A stretch of 64,000 bases of DNA from Tricholoma matsutake (taxonomy: Eukaryota > Basidiomycota > Agaricomycetes > Agaricales > Tricholomataceae). Position numbers and translations under genes: made by a program. The notes beneath the pieces were generated by a model. It saw only the letters and a list, made by a program, of their open reading frames with translations. It was not told the DNA's origin and ran no database searches. Location of the stretch: contig AP026541.1 in the NCBI GenBank assembly GCA_026075535.2, positions 10,602,001 to 10,666,000 of the forward strand, in the 5' to 3' direction. This document shows, piece by piece, positions 11,901-23,100 of this stretch (position 1 is its first letter; each line of letters opens with the position of its first letter).

Positions 11901-14900
11901 TATCGATTACATGCAATGTCTCTCTCTATGTCAGAGGGGAGTCCCTTCTCTCCATAGGTATTGCCAGGATGGTTTGGGATGTTCCTCTGCCTGCCCCCAT
12001 TGACAGGGAAATTGCTGCCATTCCTGTTGATCATCACATCTTGGACAAAAGTCCTCAGTGGTTACTGGAGGCGGTGGAGCAGGAGCGTCAGTCACATCGT
12101 CATGCGCCTTTTGCTTGCTTGGTACATCATCATCATCTTTTTCTGATGACGGAGGAAGGGGCAGATTTTGTGGTGGTATAGAATCATTGCCATCCATTCC
12201 AGATGAGTGGTTGTCATCTTCTGGTTCTGGAGGTGGAAAATCACCAAGGTCTGTCTTGGCAGGGGTTTTAGCTCCGGGACAGCATGGGAACAACATTTTA
12301 TCAAATAGTGCCATAGCACCAATGAGTATTGCGCCACTAAGTTGCATGAAACGGTATGCTTTAATGCCATCTTCTAATCCAAGGTATGTCATTAACTCCG
12401 ATTGAGGAGCTAATGTGGTTGGATGTTTCTCCTTGGGTAGATAGATGTAAGCATGGCAACCAAAGACCTTCAGATCATTTAAATTTGGGTGGACTTTATT
12501 CAGGTCCTCAAAAAATGTCAGTCATTTCAGGCGCCTTATTGGGGTTCAGTTGTATAGGTGTGTTGCATGTTCAATGCAAAATTCCCACCATGATTGTGGT
12601 AGACAAGCAGTAAATCGCAGGGTTTGTGACTTTTCCATTATTGTCCTTATGGTGTGCTCTGCGCGCCCATTCTGTTGGTGAACGTGGGGTGCGGACATCT
12701 TTATTTTGATGCCAAAATTCTTGAGCATATTTTGTAGCTCACAATCTTTGAATTCCCCCCCTGGATCAACACGCCAGTGCTTGATTGTAGCACCATACTG
12801 GGTCAAAGCCATTGCCTGAAATTGTCTAATTGCTGCAGCAGCGTCAGACTTCTTTCTTAGGCACTGGACCCAGATATGTGATGTTTTGTCACCTAGAAAT
12901 ACAATGAAGTATTTATGTTCGTGGTACGATAGTACTGGGAGTTCCTTTAGATCAGAATGTATTAATTCAAAGGATTTCTCTGCATGTGAATTTGATTCAG
13001 GAAAAGATTTTGATGTCACTTTCCCTTCAGTGCACCCTGGACATATAATTTTGTCTTTAGGAATAATTAAATTCCTTGGGAATTTGATGGTGCTGTTAGG
13101 CATTTTCCCTAGCGCCTCTTTGGATGGGTGTCCAAGTTGCCTATGCCAAGTCAAGTAGTCAGCAACATACATGGTCACGACATTGATCCTCTTGGTGCTC
13201 AATATATGAGTCTGAGCCCAATAGATTGTGTCGCGTCTCCTAAGAGGGACACAATCTAATATTGGGTTTCCTTTCTCAAAAAATGAAATGTGTGCAGAGG
13301 AACCATGCACATCACTTTCATCTTGTAAAAAGACACCCATTGACAGTAGTGGAGTACTACAGTCAGGTATGTAGTAGATGGGGTATAATCATGTTTCATG
13401 CGTCTCTGACTTCCTGTGACATACTACCTGGTGTCTAATGAAGACTGCTCCTTTTCCTACTATATGAGTAGTACCTGTGACTGTTTGAACCAAGGTAGAG
13501 TCCTTTCTCGGTAAAGGCTCGTAAGAAGCGAGATCTTTCATTTCACCAGTGAAGTGCTTTGATGCACCTGAATCCATGATCCAGTCAGCACCTTTCTTAC
13601 AATTTCCATTTGCACACATAACACATATATTAAGATCTAAATAGTTCCATGATACATTTAATAGCGGTAAGATTTCACATGAAAAGTTCACTGTAATCAT
13701 TGGAATATTAATCTTTGTGCTTGCGGCAGGGAAAAGGACTGACGTATCATCATATCCACCTGTTTCAAGTGGTTCATCGATGAGCATCTCATTGACGGCC
13801 TTCCACACTTCTTCATCAGAAACCGGAGGCTCTGATCTGAGGGAGATGGTATCGTCTTCGACCTCCATGATCTTAGGTTCTTCCAGTTCGATCCTCCTTC
13901 TCTTACCTTCTCGCACCGTCAGGTGCTCTTCCAGCGGTCACAGATTTTTCGTGCTGCGTGGAAGTTGCATTTGCTCGAGGGTGTCTCGAGCTTCCTGATA
14001 TTCGGTGTAAACCGAATGAGAGGTAGAGGCCATGCCAGTATATGCCTGTGCAGGCGGTTGGTGGCAAGGGTCTCTTGTGGGAGTGTGGTCGTGCTGTTCA
14101 ATGCGCTGAATGAGCGGCATCAGTGGTATGATGGTGCCATTACCATTTATGGTGGTAAAGGCACTGGAGGCAAGGTGGGTATGCTTCTCTTTGGGCTTAT
14201 CCTCCTTAGTCTTTTTGTTCCCATGTCGTCCATGCTTTCGGGACGACTCTCCATTGTTGTCTTGCCCTTCTTTGGGGTGCCATTTGGGGTTTCCCCCTTT
14301 GCGCTTGACAGCAGAAAGCTTATTGGCCTGAGGTGGGCCAGTGGGCTTTCCAACTGCTGTGCACCTAGAGGCTTCAGCGACAATGGAGTCCTTGATGTGT
14401 TTGAATGTCAAGGCACTAGTAGTGGTTGTGTTAAGGACTGTGGCGGATAATGAATCATACTCATGTGGCATTGCAGCAAGTAGGATCATCGCCTGTACTA
14501 GTTTGGGGATGGCGACATTGGCAGCCGTGAGGTGCTCAAACTTGTCAGCCATTTTAGTGATCTCTGGCGCTGGGTTTGCAGCTGGGATTTTGATCGCTAT
14601 TGCAGACCTAAAGTCTGCAAAGACTTGGGAGGGGCCATCGACACCATAATCAGTGCGAATGAGGTCCCACACCTCCTCAGCAGTGTCCTTGGTGTTGGCA
14701 CACTGCCAAATGGAGGGGGCCAGGCAGAGCACTAGGCTACCAATTGCCTGGTCATTTTTGTTGCTCCAGGTCTGGAGCTTGGCAGTAGCATCCACTACGA
14801 GAGTAGCATTTGTCACCATCAAAGGAGGCGCCAGAGGCGGTTTGACTTCCACCCCGCTAGTTATCTGCCATAGGCCTTGAGCCCTGAGCCACGCCTTCAT

Positions 14901-15002
14901 TGAGTCAGCCCATTGAATGTAATTTGATCCACCAAAAGTTTGTACGAGTTTCTCAAGAGTTGAAGACATGATCTTTGATGGCAGCTGGTAAAAGTGCTCC
15001 AT
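8942..15002 (-). pseudogene. copia-2 gag-pol polyprotein, decayed
   Basis: Gag (15002-13938), protease (13916-13389, DSGASKHF), integrase (13340-12546; WHRQLGH and CPGC finger; Asp in HSDLK, Asp in DPGGEF, Glu in NGRAE), a proline/acid-rich linker (12392-11931), and RT (11696-10467, with intact YVDD) all lie in the same register, so this was one frame. In-frame stops at the segment joints I examined fit C:G-to-T:A change (for example TGA for Arg near 12548 and TGA for Trp near 12524). About 11720-11920 also needs a shift of frame. RNase H and the C-terminus (SSTEAEY, KHIDIHY, end at 8942) resume near 9305 after an insertion. Gag probably starts at 15002 or at an internal Met near 14969. Confidence 0.88.
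9306..10486. other. Unidentified insertion in the copia-2 RNase H region
   Basis: About 1.18 kb separates the RT end (CWQSR, near 10487) from the RNase H start (TVALSSTEAEY, near 9305). The block is A/T-rich with imperfect short tandem repeats (TTTTTTGAGG-like near 9490 and 10110; TTTGTAGAG-like at 10335-10410). I see no LTR, inverted ends, long frame or clear target duplication. The segment just left of it reads like a second, diverged version of the GxVxxSG RNase H loop, so the border is approximate. Confidence 0.55.
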
Positions 15003-15206
15003 CAGTCTTTTTACTCAATAAAGCATGTTTTAACGATCTCAGGAAAAAGCACTCATTCAGAGTGTGTAACCCTAGTCAACCTAGGTTTTAAGTGTAGCTC
15101 ACAGGGAGAGCAATGTAGCTCACAAAGAGCACAAGGTTATAATTTGGAGACTATGATGTCAACATCGTTCACAGCCAGTTAAGGTGCATTCGCGACGTGC
15201 CCAGTA

Positions 15207-15218
15207 GGGCCCATAACC
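15207..15218 (-). promoter_or_regulatory. copia-2 primer-binding site (half initiator-Met tRNA type)
   Basis: The element strand again reads GGTTATGGGCCC next to the 5' LTR, the same anticodon-loop complement as in copia-1. The short frame opened by its ATG here ends after 11 codons, so in this element it is not the gag start. Confidence 0.82.
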
Positions 15219-15470
15219 TGTTGGAGCAGACTATATATGCTGCACAGCAGAAGAGACAACAAGTTCCTTACAACCTACCTGGGGTTTAGTAAGACTACAG
15301 CTAGGGTTAGCAGAGGTAAGAACACTCTGTATTCCTAGTATGGTACAGGTTCTCCTTATATACATAAATATAAGGCAGTCACATGACTCAGGAATGTATT
15401 TACCACATGTATGCACAGTAAGTGCAGTAACATGTGTATGCTGCATGTATCACAGGGATTAATTTCAACA
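15219..15470 (-). repeat. copia-2 5' LTR
   Basis: A 252-bp partner of 8656-8908, with no CpG left in most of its length. At three positions one LTR has TG and the other CA, the footprint of a lost ancestral CG. Confidence 0.94.
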
Positions 15471-16040
15471 GGATGGAATTCCACTAGCCATTATGCTTAT
15501 AGCCTCTCTGCTGCAAGAGGGTAATGAGTCATCAAAGTCACTTTGGATGTGCTGGGAGAAGGCACATACAAAAGTGGTAGGGGTGGCAGAGGTCGAATGT
15601 CAAACCTTGATACCTCAATTCATTTATCACTATATACTCCAAGAATGATGGCAGACAAACATGCCATAGATATTCTTGCTATGCTCTCACTTCTGCCAGA
15701 TGGATTTCCAGATGCAGGGATTGAAGATTTGCAGAGCCATTTATCAACAGAAATTGATCTATCCAAGTTGGTCCAGCCATTAAAAAGGGTATCTCTGGTC
15801 TACACAGATCAAGCTATGGACTCAAATCAGAGTTGTCTGCAAATTCTTTCCCCAGTCAGATATCTCTGTGAGGGCAATATAAAGATTCCTCAGAGGTTGA
15901 GGGGCAGCCTTATGTCATTCTACATTCAGCTGTTAGGCAATAATGCAGACTAGAGTGATCATACATCACATATCAGGCAAAGTCTAAGCCTAGCCTTCTC
16001 AGAACTATATGGTTGGGATTCATGCTTGTAGAAGCTAGCA
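15471..16040 (+). pseudogene. STAND NTPase, GxPLA motif onward (part 3 of 3)
   Basis: When copia-2 and one GGATG copy are removed, the frame joins as DMD-GIPLAIMLIA, restoring the GxPLA motif of the NB-ARC/NACHT ARC region. The downstream frame at 15588-15953 holds a helical segment with LSLLPDG and LVYTD motifs, typical of the winged-helix part of agaricomycete STAND proteins. A frame change lies near 15590. After 15953 a short stretch still reads like helix, then similarity fades near 16040. No TPR, WD40 or LRR tail is visible, so the sensor domain is lost or was never here. Confidence 0.8.
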
Positions 16041-16690
16041 ATTGCCTAGAATTCTGTAGTTACATTTAATTACTACGTACCTGGTAGATATACTATACCA
16101 CAGCTTAGTTGGGACCTGTGGCCCCCTTTCCAGCACTTTTTATAGTAAAACATAATTGTGTGCAAATCATTGATGGGTACCAGAACAAGACATGACTTTG
16201 AGCACAGTTTGATGTCATCTTTGGATCACAGCAGGGGATATTGAAATAAAGACATTGGAAATGAATTACATATAATTTTTTGGAGGACAGAACTGTGAAT
16301 CAAGAGTGTGGAGCAATAAGTTGAAAAACATTAGTGAATGGCTGATAACACAGCAGGCAAGCCTTGAGGCAGTTGATTCATAGTTGATTCGTAGTTGACT
16401 CATAGGCAACTCATGTTTGACTTGTGTTTAACATTTGTAGTTATGTAATGTATCTTTGTGAATGACTACTTATTCATTCTGTGGAATTCATGATTAATAT
16501 TCATTGACACTGAATGTTAATCTTCTAGTTCATGCTATAGCCATAGTTTCACTTGAAAAAAATGTATTTTGTACCTCAATACTGAAACAATTTTAACATT
16601 TCTAATCAGAACTACACTATATATCTCACACCCTACTGTTCCTGTGAGTGGGAGCTCACTTACAGCCCAAGCTAGATAGAGTTTGCCCAA
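16041..16690. other. Unassigned sequence with a dispersed repeat fragment
   Basis: A/T-rich and without a gene. At about 16355-16440 an ACAGCAGGCAAG-like motif followed by repeated AGTTGACTCAT-like units also occurs in inverted orientation at about 42250-42340, just outside the Tnp2-like transposase. This suggests a shared transposon end. Confidence 0.4.
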
Positions 16691-17109
16691 CAGTGATCAA
16701 CAATGCGCTGCCATCCAGAGTCAAGCACGGCCGGACTTGTGGCAATAATGATACATGTGTGAGATGTTGCTGCAGGCAGATGATGTGGTGACACAGAAGG
16801 GGTCCCACCCCGCAAGCAGCTGCTCATGGGCATGGGTGTCGTCTTGTAGGATCCACACCGTGAGCAAATGCTCATGGCAGCAGTTTCAGGCGCTGTTGGG
16901 GTTTCCCCATCGCTCCTCTCATCGTCATCATTCCCCACCCCATCATCCCATTGTCATTCCCTCCCCCTCATCCCATTGTTGTTCTCCCCTCTGTCCCATT
17001 GTTTGCTCCTGTTTTCTGTTTGTCATCATCAACAGTTAAAATTAGTACCTAAAAGTTTGTTAGTAAAATGAAAATGAAATGAGAAAAAAGAGAAAAAAAA
17101 CATACCTGT

Positions 17110-17142
17110 GGCCCAAGAGACATCGATGACATCTCTTGGGCC
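17110..17142. repeat. Hairpin in repeat copy 1
   Basis: Inverted arms GGCCCAAGAGA and TCTCTTGGGCC, 11 bp and perfect, around an 11-base centre containing ATCGAT. Confidence 0.85.
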
Positions 17143-17830
17143 TTTTTTTCATTCAGTTTCCCTCATCATCATCGCCTCCCAGTCATCAGTTGTCAGTCTG
17201 TCATTTTGCTGCTGTTGCTTGTCATCATTGTTGTTGCCATCATTCCATACACAATCCACCCCACGAGCAGTGGCTCATGGTGGTGGGTGTCATTACCTGT
17301 AACCCACCCTGTCATGTAACAACTCCTGCATCTGGGAAGACCCACAATTGTGGGTGTCTTCAAGCACAGGAGCTGAAGACAATGACAACACTGCATCATT
17401 GTTGTCAGAGCCAGAATAGGGCAGGTGCCTCAAGTTGTGGCAGTAGTGTCATGGGTCCATCGTAACCACCAAGGCCAGGGAGCGGCAGTGGTGCCCCCAG
17501 TTCCTGGTGACACAGAAGGGGTCCCACCCTGCAAGCAGCTGCTCACAGGCATGGGTGTTGTCTCATAGGATCCACCCCGCGAGCAGATGCTCACAGCAGT
17601 GGTTGGAGGCGCTGTTTGGGTTTCCTTCTTGCTCCTCTCATTGTCATCATTCCCTGCCCCATCATTCCATTGATGTTCCCTCCCCTCATCCCATTGTCAT
17701 TCTCCCCTCCATCCCATTGTTTGCTCTTGTGTTTTGTGTTTGTTGTTGTCAATAATTAAAATTAGTACCTAAAAAGTTTGTTAGTAAAATGAAAATGAAA
17801 CAAGAAAAAAGAGAGAAAAAACATATCTGT

Positions 17831-17863
17831 GGCCCAAGAGATGTCAATGACATCTCTTGGGCC
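17831..17863. repeat. Hairpin in repeat copy 2
   Basis: Inverted arms GGCCCAAGAGATGTC and GACATCTCTTGGGCC, 15 bp and perfect, with a 3-base loop. The arms are longer than in copy 1, so substitutions have kept or improved the pairing. Confidence 0.85.
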
Positions 17864-18393
17864 TTTTTTTCATTTGGTTTCCCTCGTCCTCATTGCCTCC
17901 CAGTTGTCAGTTGTCATTCTGTCATTTTGGTGCTGTTGCTTGTCAGTAGTGGCTCATGGTGGTGGGTGTCATTAGGGGGTGAGGGTGGTGGCATGTAGTT
18001 TATATCCTAAAGAAAGAAAACTTTGTTAGTGTACAAAACAATGAAGAGAAAAGAAAAATAAATAACTAGAGCCCAAATGACAACACATTGTTTGGCCCTC
18101 TGCTGTGTGCTCATTCCCCTCATTCTGCCTCCCTGTCATCCTCTTCTAGCAGGGCTGTGGGTGGGTGCTGCATGTCATAGTGGGGCTTTGGGGATGGGGT
18201 GGCTACCACTGCATAAAAAAGACACTGGTAGTTTAAGCTTCAGTGTGAGTTTGGCAGGTTCCTATGTGTCGCCACGTGATCATGCTTGCTGCAATTTCCT
18301 TTGTTCTCAACGCATTTGTGCATACTCATCTTCTGGTTTGACTGGATACCTGGACTCTTTATTCCATCATCTTCTATTGACTCTGAAATTACA

Positions 18394-19969
18394 ATGGATC
18401 CTCTTGCAAGTTCTAGTTCAGGGGAGGCTGGCCCATCTCAGGCTGGACTTGGCAAGCACAAGCATTCTCTGAGCAACATGAACCCTGGTTCAAGAGCTTT
18501 GCAAGCAAAGAAAGCCTGCAAGGCCTTTGCAAAGTGACCCAAGAAGCCCAAGAAGCCTAGTGATTGTCACATGAGAAAAGGAGAGGTACCAAAGGAGGCT
18601 GAGAAGACAAAGGTGCACATTCATTGTATTCAAGCACTTTAAAGTCTAAATCACTTTCAGGCTGCACTTGAGCTTCATCTCCATGTTCTTTGGGGCTTAC
18701 CACACCAGACTACTGTCCCCCCCAAGGTCACAGAAGATGACAAAGTACCCTTCACCCACCACTTTACCTCTGAAGCACAGTTGCAGAACTCTGTCACAGC
18801 CAGTCTTGATGACAACTCGGCTAGCATTCAGGGCACCCAAATGAAAGTATGTGAGCTCCTTAACTCTATCTCAGACTCAGTTGGGATTATTGCCAACAAT
18901 ATCAAGCACATTCCAGAATCCCATCTGTTGCTCATGTTCAGGTCAGTGGCATGCCTTGGGCTTCAACAGTGGGCACCTGATGTCTTGGGTAACGATCCAG
19001 AGTCTATGTATAATCTCCTTCATGAGCACATTGCCCTCAAGACATTTGAGCAGGTCTTGGGCACATTTGGATACTCTCATATGGGAACGAACCTGTCATG
19101 TGTCAACAATTTTGCACTTATGTGTAAACTTTATCAAAGCTTCGTTTTCTCGTATATGCATGGTATTGCCAAGTCGGAGGCAAAGAATCCAGGAAGTGTT
19201 GCGAAAGCAAAGCAGATGACCGGAGTATGGAAATGACATAGTGTGGTATGTAATTCCTGGAATTCTGTATATGCCATTTGCAGATTGTATTTACTAATAA
19301 ACCTTGATAGCTTGCTGATGGCAGGATGGACGTGTTCAGGGCATGTGGTTTCAATAAACACATTGTGGCCTTGGCTAGAGAGAATGAGGCCCATTCGGAT
19401 GATGAGTTGGCCAAAGGGAATGTGAGTCAGTTGATGTGGCGTACCACATCAAGGAGAAGGAGGGACATTCAATGAAAGTCACTGCATTCCTTAGAATGGC
19501 TGATCAAGAGTGCAAGCAGATGAATAGAAGCAAAAGAAGACACCTTAAGTTGGCCAATCTTTGTTTTTCTTTTTATATTTGACTGATCCTATTTATCTGT
19601 AGACTGGAGTGATGGCATGAAGACCCTCCCATGCCAAAGTTATCTGAGCTCACTGCTCTCCCAAAGAAAGTCCCAATTGATTGGTTTGATCCTATCTATT
19701 GGAACAATCTTTTTATCCATGAGCATGCCCAATATGTCAAGAATGGTACTTATGTTGCTCTGCCACCTGCAGAGCTCTGTGCCAGCTGGGATGAGTGTGA
19801 GAAATGGAAGAGTATGCCAGAGAAGGAGTTTATGGCCAAATATGGTGATAAAGTGCAGGCAGAATACAAGCTACCTATGCCAGACAAATTGGAATGACTT
19901 GAGCAGCAGGATGATGAGGATGATGAAGATGAGCCAGATGTATCAGGTGAGGCGTCGGGAGATGAGGGG
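18394..19969 (+). pseudogene. Spliced gene of unknown function, interrupted near its end by Ty3-B
   Basis: Not identified. The ATG at 18394 opens a Ser/Lys-rich N-terminus (about 50 codons) ended by a TGA at 18535 that may be a decayed Arg codon. A frame continues from about 18660 through 19236 (helical, with a cysteine near the middle). Further exons appear near 19325-19550 (a DVAYHIKEKEGHS motif and a basic NRSKRRH segment) and 19631-19969 (PKLSEL, IDWFDPIYWN and LPPAELC motifs, then an acidic tail). Introns have GT/AG borders but exact junctions are uncertain. The acidic tail continues after the Ty3-B insertion at 34114-34132, where it ends in TGA. From memory, proteins of this layout are multicopy in agaricomycete genomes and may belong to a transposon; I cannot confirm this. 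Confidence 0.5.
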
Positions 19970-20104
19970 TGGACATGCCAGAGGTGGTCCCTGCTCAGGC
20001 AATCCGGTTGATGACTATGTTTTGGCTCCCTTCTAACTATGACATGTGTGACTACTAACTAAGTCACATGACTACCAGGAGTAGGTGCCAGGCGCCCTAC
20101 TCCA
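19970..20104 (-). repeat. Ty3-B 3' LTR
   Basis: A 135-bp LTR with TG..CA ends. The purine-rich GGAGAGGGGCACA on the reverse strand next to it (from 20105) is the likely polypurine tract. Confidence 0.85.
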
Positions 20105-20109
20105 TGTGC

Positions 20110-23100
20110 CCCTCTCCAACATGGCAGCGTCCTCGCTGTCTTAAGATTCTATCTGTGATGCTGTCTCTTTCTTCCACCTCCTCTGGTATGTCTTCATCAT
20201 AGAAAAAACCTTGCCCAATTCCATCCAGCCCATGCTCTGTAATGTCACCTAGACTATCCTCACCCTGTTCATGCTCTTCTGGGGGCCCACAATCGGACTC
20301 CCTCGTCTTTGTGATCATCTCTGCCTCCTGTTTCCTTTGCTCTACATCTTCCTCCTTCACCCGTTTCATGAACTCTTCCTGCTGCTCTGCTAGTTCTGTA
20401 CCATCCCTAGGAACAAACTCATGCAACTGCCATGCACTGAACCCCCCTTCAAGTAGAGCGCCATCTAGCATTTCAAGCTTATATGAGTTGGCTATACGGT
20501 CTGAGATCCTACGGGGTGGTGACCACATGGTGGCTAACTTCTTATCTGTGCTCAACATTCCTGCAAGGTCGCTTTGGTAGACTTGGATGAGTCATCCGTG
20601 ATAGAATATGACTTCACCCAGTTTAGACTTGAGAACCTTGCAGTCAAAGGATGCTTTGCGACATATTGCATGGTGGACAGCTTCTGGATATCCGTTGAGC
20701 CATTGTTGAGCAACATATGCCATGTGAGTGTTGATGGTGGTGGGTGTCAGGAAGGCTGTACTAACTTCCAAGGGCATGTTTGGAGTGCTAACAACCATCC
20801 CAAGCAGTAGTTCCTTTGGCAAGAATTTCAGAGCTGGGAGGATCCACCAATTAAGGATGCAAATGGCTTCCTCAAAATGATCTGGCCAGTTTCACAGAAG
20901 TTGTGAAATTGATGTCTCTTGCCAGTTATCTTCACCCAACTCAGGAGCACATAGACAGGCTAGTATATAAATGAGCAGCTTGTTGGTACCTTCCACGAGA
21001 CCGTTGACCCAGGGTGAGTAGGCAGATACCACATGAGTCTTCATCCCCCATTTTGTGCAGTGATTTTTCACCTCGCTGCCTGTGAAGTGTGTGCCGCTGT
21101 CTGTCATGAAGGTTTCTGGTGGTGTGAAATTATGGAAGATGTCCATCAAGGATTTTACCTTTGTTTTTGTGCTGCCCTTTGTCTTGAACTTGTGGCCCCA
21201 CACGTGTTGTGAAGCTGTATCAAGGTATAGTCCGACAGTTTGGAATCCACCTTTACCTTGTGGCAGGGATAGGTAGTCACCCACAAGTAATTTGAAGGGA
21301 TGTCGTCATGTAATTGGATTCAAAAGGGAATGTAGGTGCATACCTCCAAATCCTTTGCAGTGTGCACACATCATGATGGCTGTAACGATTGACTGGTCCA
21401 GCTTAGGGCTTTGGATTTTATCCAGTAGGCGTATCTTGATGCTGTCTCAATGAAAGTGTCCGTTCTCAATGTGTTCCTTTCTTGCCAACTCTACCACTTC
21501 CACTCTTGTTACACATTCTTGCCTCGCTCGCGCTCTGACACCTGTGCCTCCACCAACAAACCATAGCTTCCCATCTGCAATTGAATAGTTGAGCACATGG
21601 TGTCGTGCATGCATCCGTTCATGTATGAAAGTGTCATGATCCATCTCAAGTAATGCATCAATGACCTGGGCAAAGATTGGCTCACTGTTAAAGGGATTTC
21701 TGAGTGCCACATGTTCATCTGAGATTTCGACTTGAAGCATGTCATGGATGACACCTGCAGTACCGTCAAGGTCTGGACTAACACTCCATTCACTTCCATT
21801 GCCATGCCCTTTGGGTAGGCCTTTGTATTGGTGACTGAGGCCATCTATGATGTTCATGACACCTGGTACATGTCGCATGCCCACAATATTATGCGCCATT
21901 ACACCATCATGCCAATGTGCATGAGTTGCGTTCAGGTTTTCGCTAAGGAGGACATCATGTAGGGCTTGACAGTCAGTTTTGACCTCCACTGGGAATCCCC
22001 ACAAGATGTCGGTGAATTTGTCAAAGCAGAATTTCAGAGCTGCAAATTCGAGGAGAAATGGTTTGTACTTCTCCTCGGATGATGATGTGCACTTTGATGC
22101 ATATCCCAATGGGTGGAGTCATGTGACCTTCTTTCTGCCTGGCAGGATCGTGGTGACCTTCTGCAAAAGCACTCCTGCAAATGTATCCTTTGAACTGTCT
22201 GTTGTGAGTATGAATGGGGTACTATCAAACTGTGGTGCCTGCAGAACAGGTTCAGATGTGAGTCTCCTTTTTGGGTCTAGGAACATCTTAGTATGCTCTG
22301 GTTTTCAGATGTCCGTGAGCTTATAGTTATGCATGACATGTTGATACCTTTGCTTCCCAAGACCTTTAGGTATGTCGACAGAGCATAAAATATCACGCAG
22401 TGGCTTCTCGGCAATGGAGTAACCTTTTATGAGGTCATGGAAGTATCCAGACAGTCCTAAGAACCCTTCCAGATGGGATGCATCTTGTGGCTGGCTCCAG
22501 TTTACTATCGCAGTGAGCTTTGATAAGTCTGGGCTAACACCATTTGGCCCCACTGTAGCTCCTGCAAACACCGCTTTGGTCATGAAAAGTCAGGGCTTTC
22601 TCGGTGAGAGTGAGAGTCCTTCCTGGTGTACACGTTCTAGGAGTATCTTTAGCTTTTGCATACCTTCCTCAAATGTGTCTGATGCAGAGCCTCCATCATT
22701 GATGAAGAGTTCAACTGTGCCATCTGCCATGAGGTCATGCATATGCTCTCCTGTAAGTTGGGTGAACTCTGAAGGGCCACCTGTTATGCCGAATGAAAGG
22801 CAGAGATATTTGAAGTAGCCCCATCCTTCAACGTAAAAGGTAATGTATGGTTGGGAGTCTGGATGAGTGGAAATCACGTAGAAGCTGGCTGCGAAGTCAA
22901 ATACATGGATGTATTGATGGCCTGACAGGCGTTGTTGTTTTGCCCATATGTCACCTTGGGGCATTGGTGCAATCTCGGTGACTTTATTGATTTCTCCAAA
23001 ATCTTGACACATTTGCCATTTGATGTCTGTGTGTGCCCCTTTGTTACTGGTTGATGTAAGGCATGGCAGGAGGTCTGGCATGCCGGGGATACCATTCTCG

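Larger units (their letters stand above)
8656..15470 (-). mobile_element. copia-2: complete but older Ty1/copia LTR retrotransposon
   Basis: A complete element of about 6.8 kb, reverse strand, with LTRs at 8656-8908 and 15219-15470 and a perfect 5-bp target duplication GGATG (8651-8655 and 15471-15475). Primer-binding site 15207-15218; purine tract 8909-8917. The internal frame is copia-type but broken by many stops, and an unexplained insertion of about 1.2 kb splits RNase H (about 9306-10486). Loss of almost all CpG in its LTRs points to an older insertion than copia-1. Confidence 0.94.
16770..17900. repeat. Imperfect tandem duplication, period about 720 bp
   Basis: Bases about 16790-17230 recur at about 17508-17942 with many transitions. 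Each copy has a low-complexity C/T-rich stretch, an A-rich stretch ending GAGAAAAAA-like, and a strong hairpin. A 31-bp segment near 17249 (ATCCACCCCACGAGCAGTGG core) also appears near 37928, linking this block to the tandem array in the 37-40 kb element. Confidence 0.75.

Noticed and set aside
16770..17900. Hairpins as rho-independent terminators (GC stem followed by T run)
   Set aside because: They resemble bacterial terminators, but the genome is eukaryotic and the hairpins are repeat features without an upstream gene.
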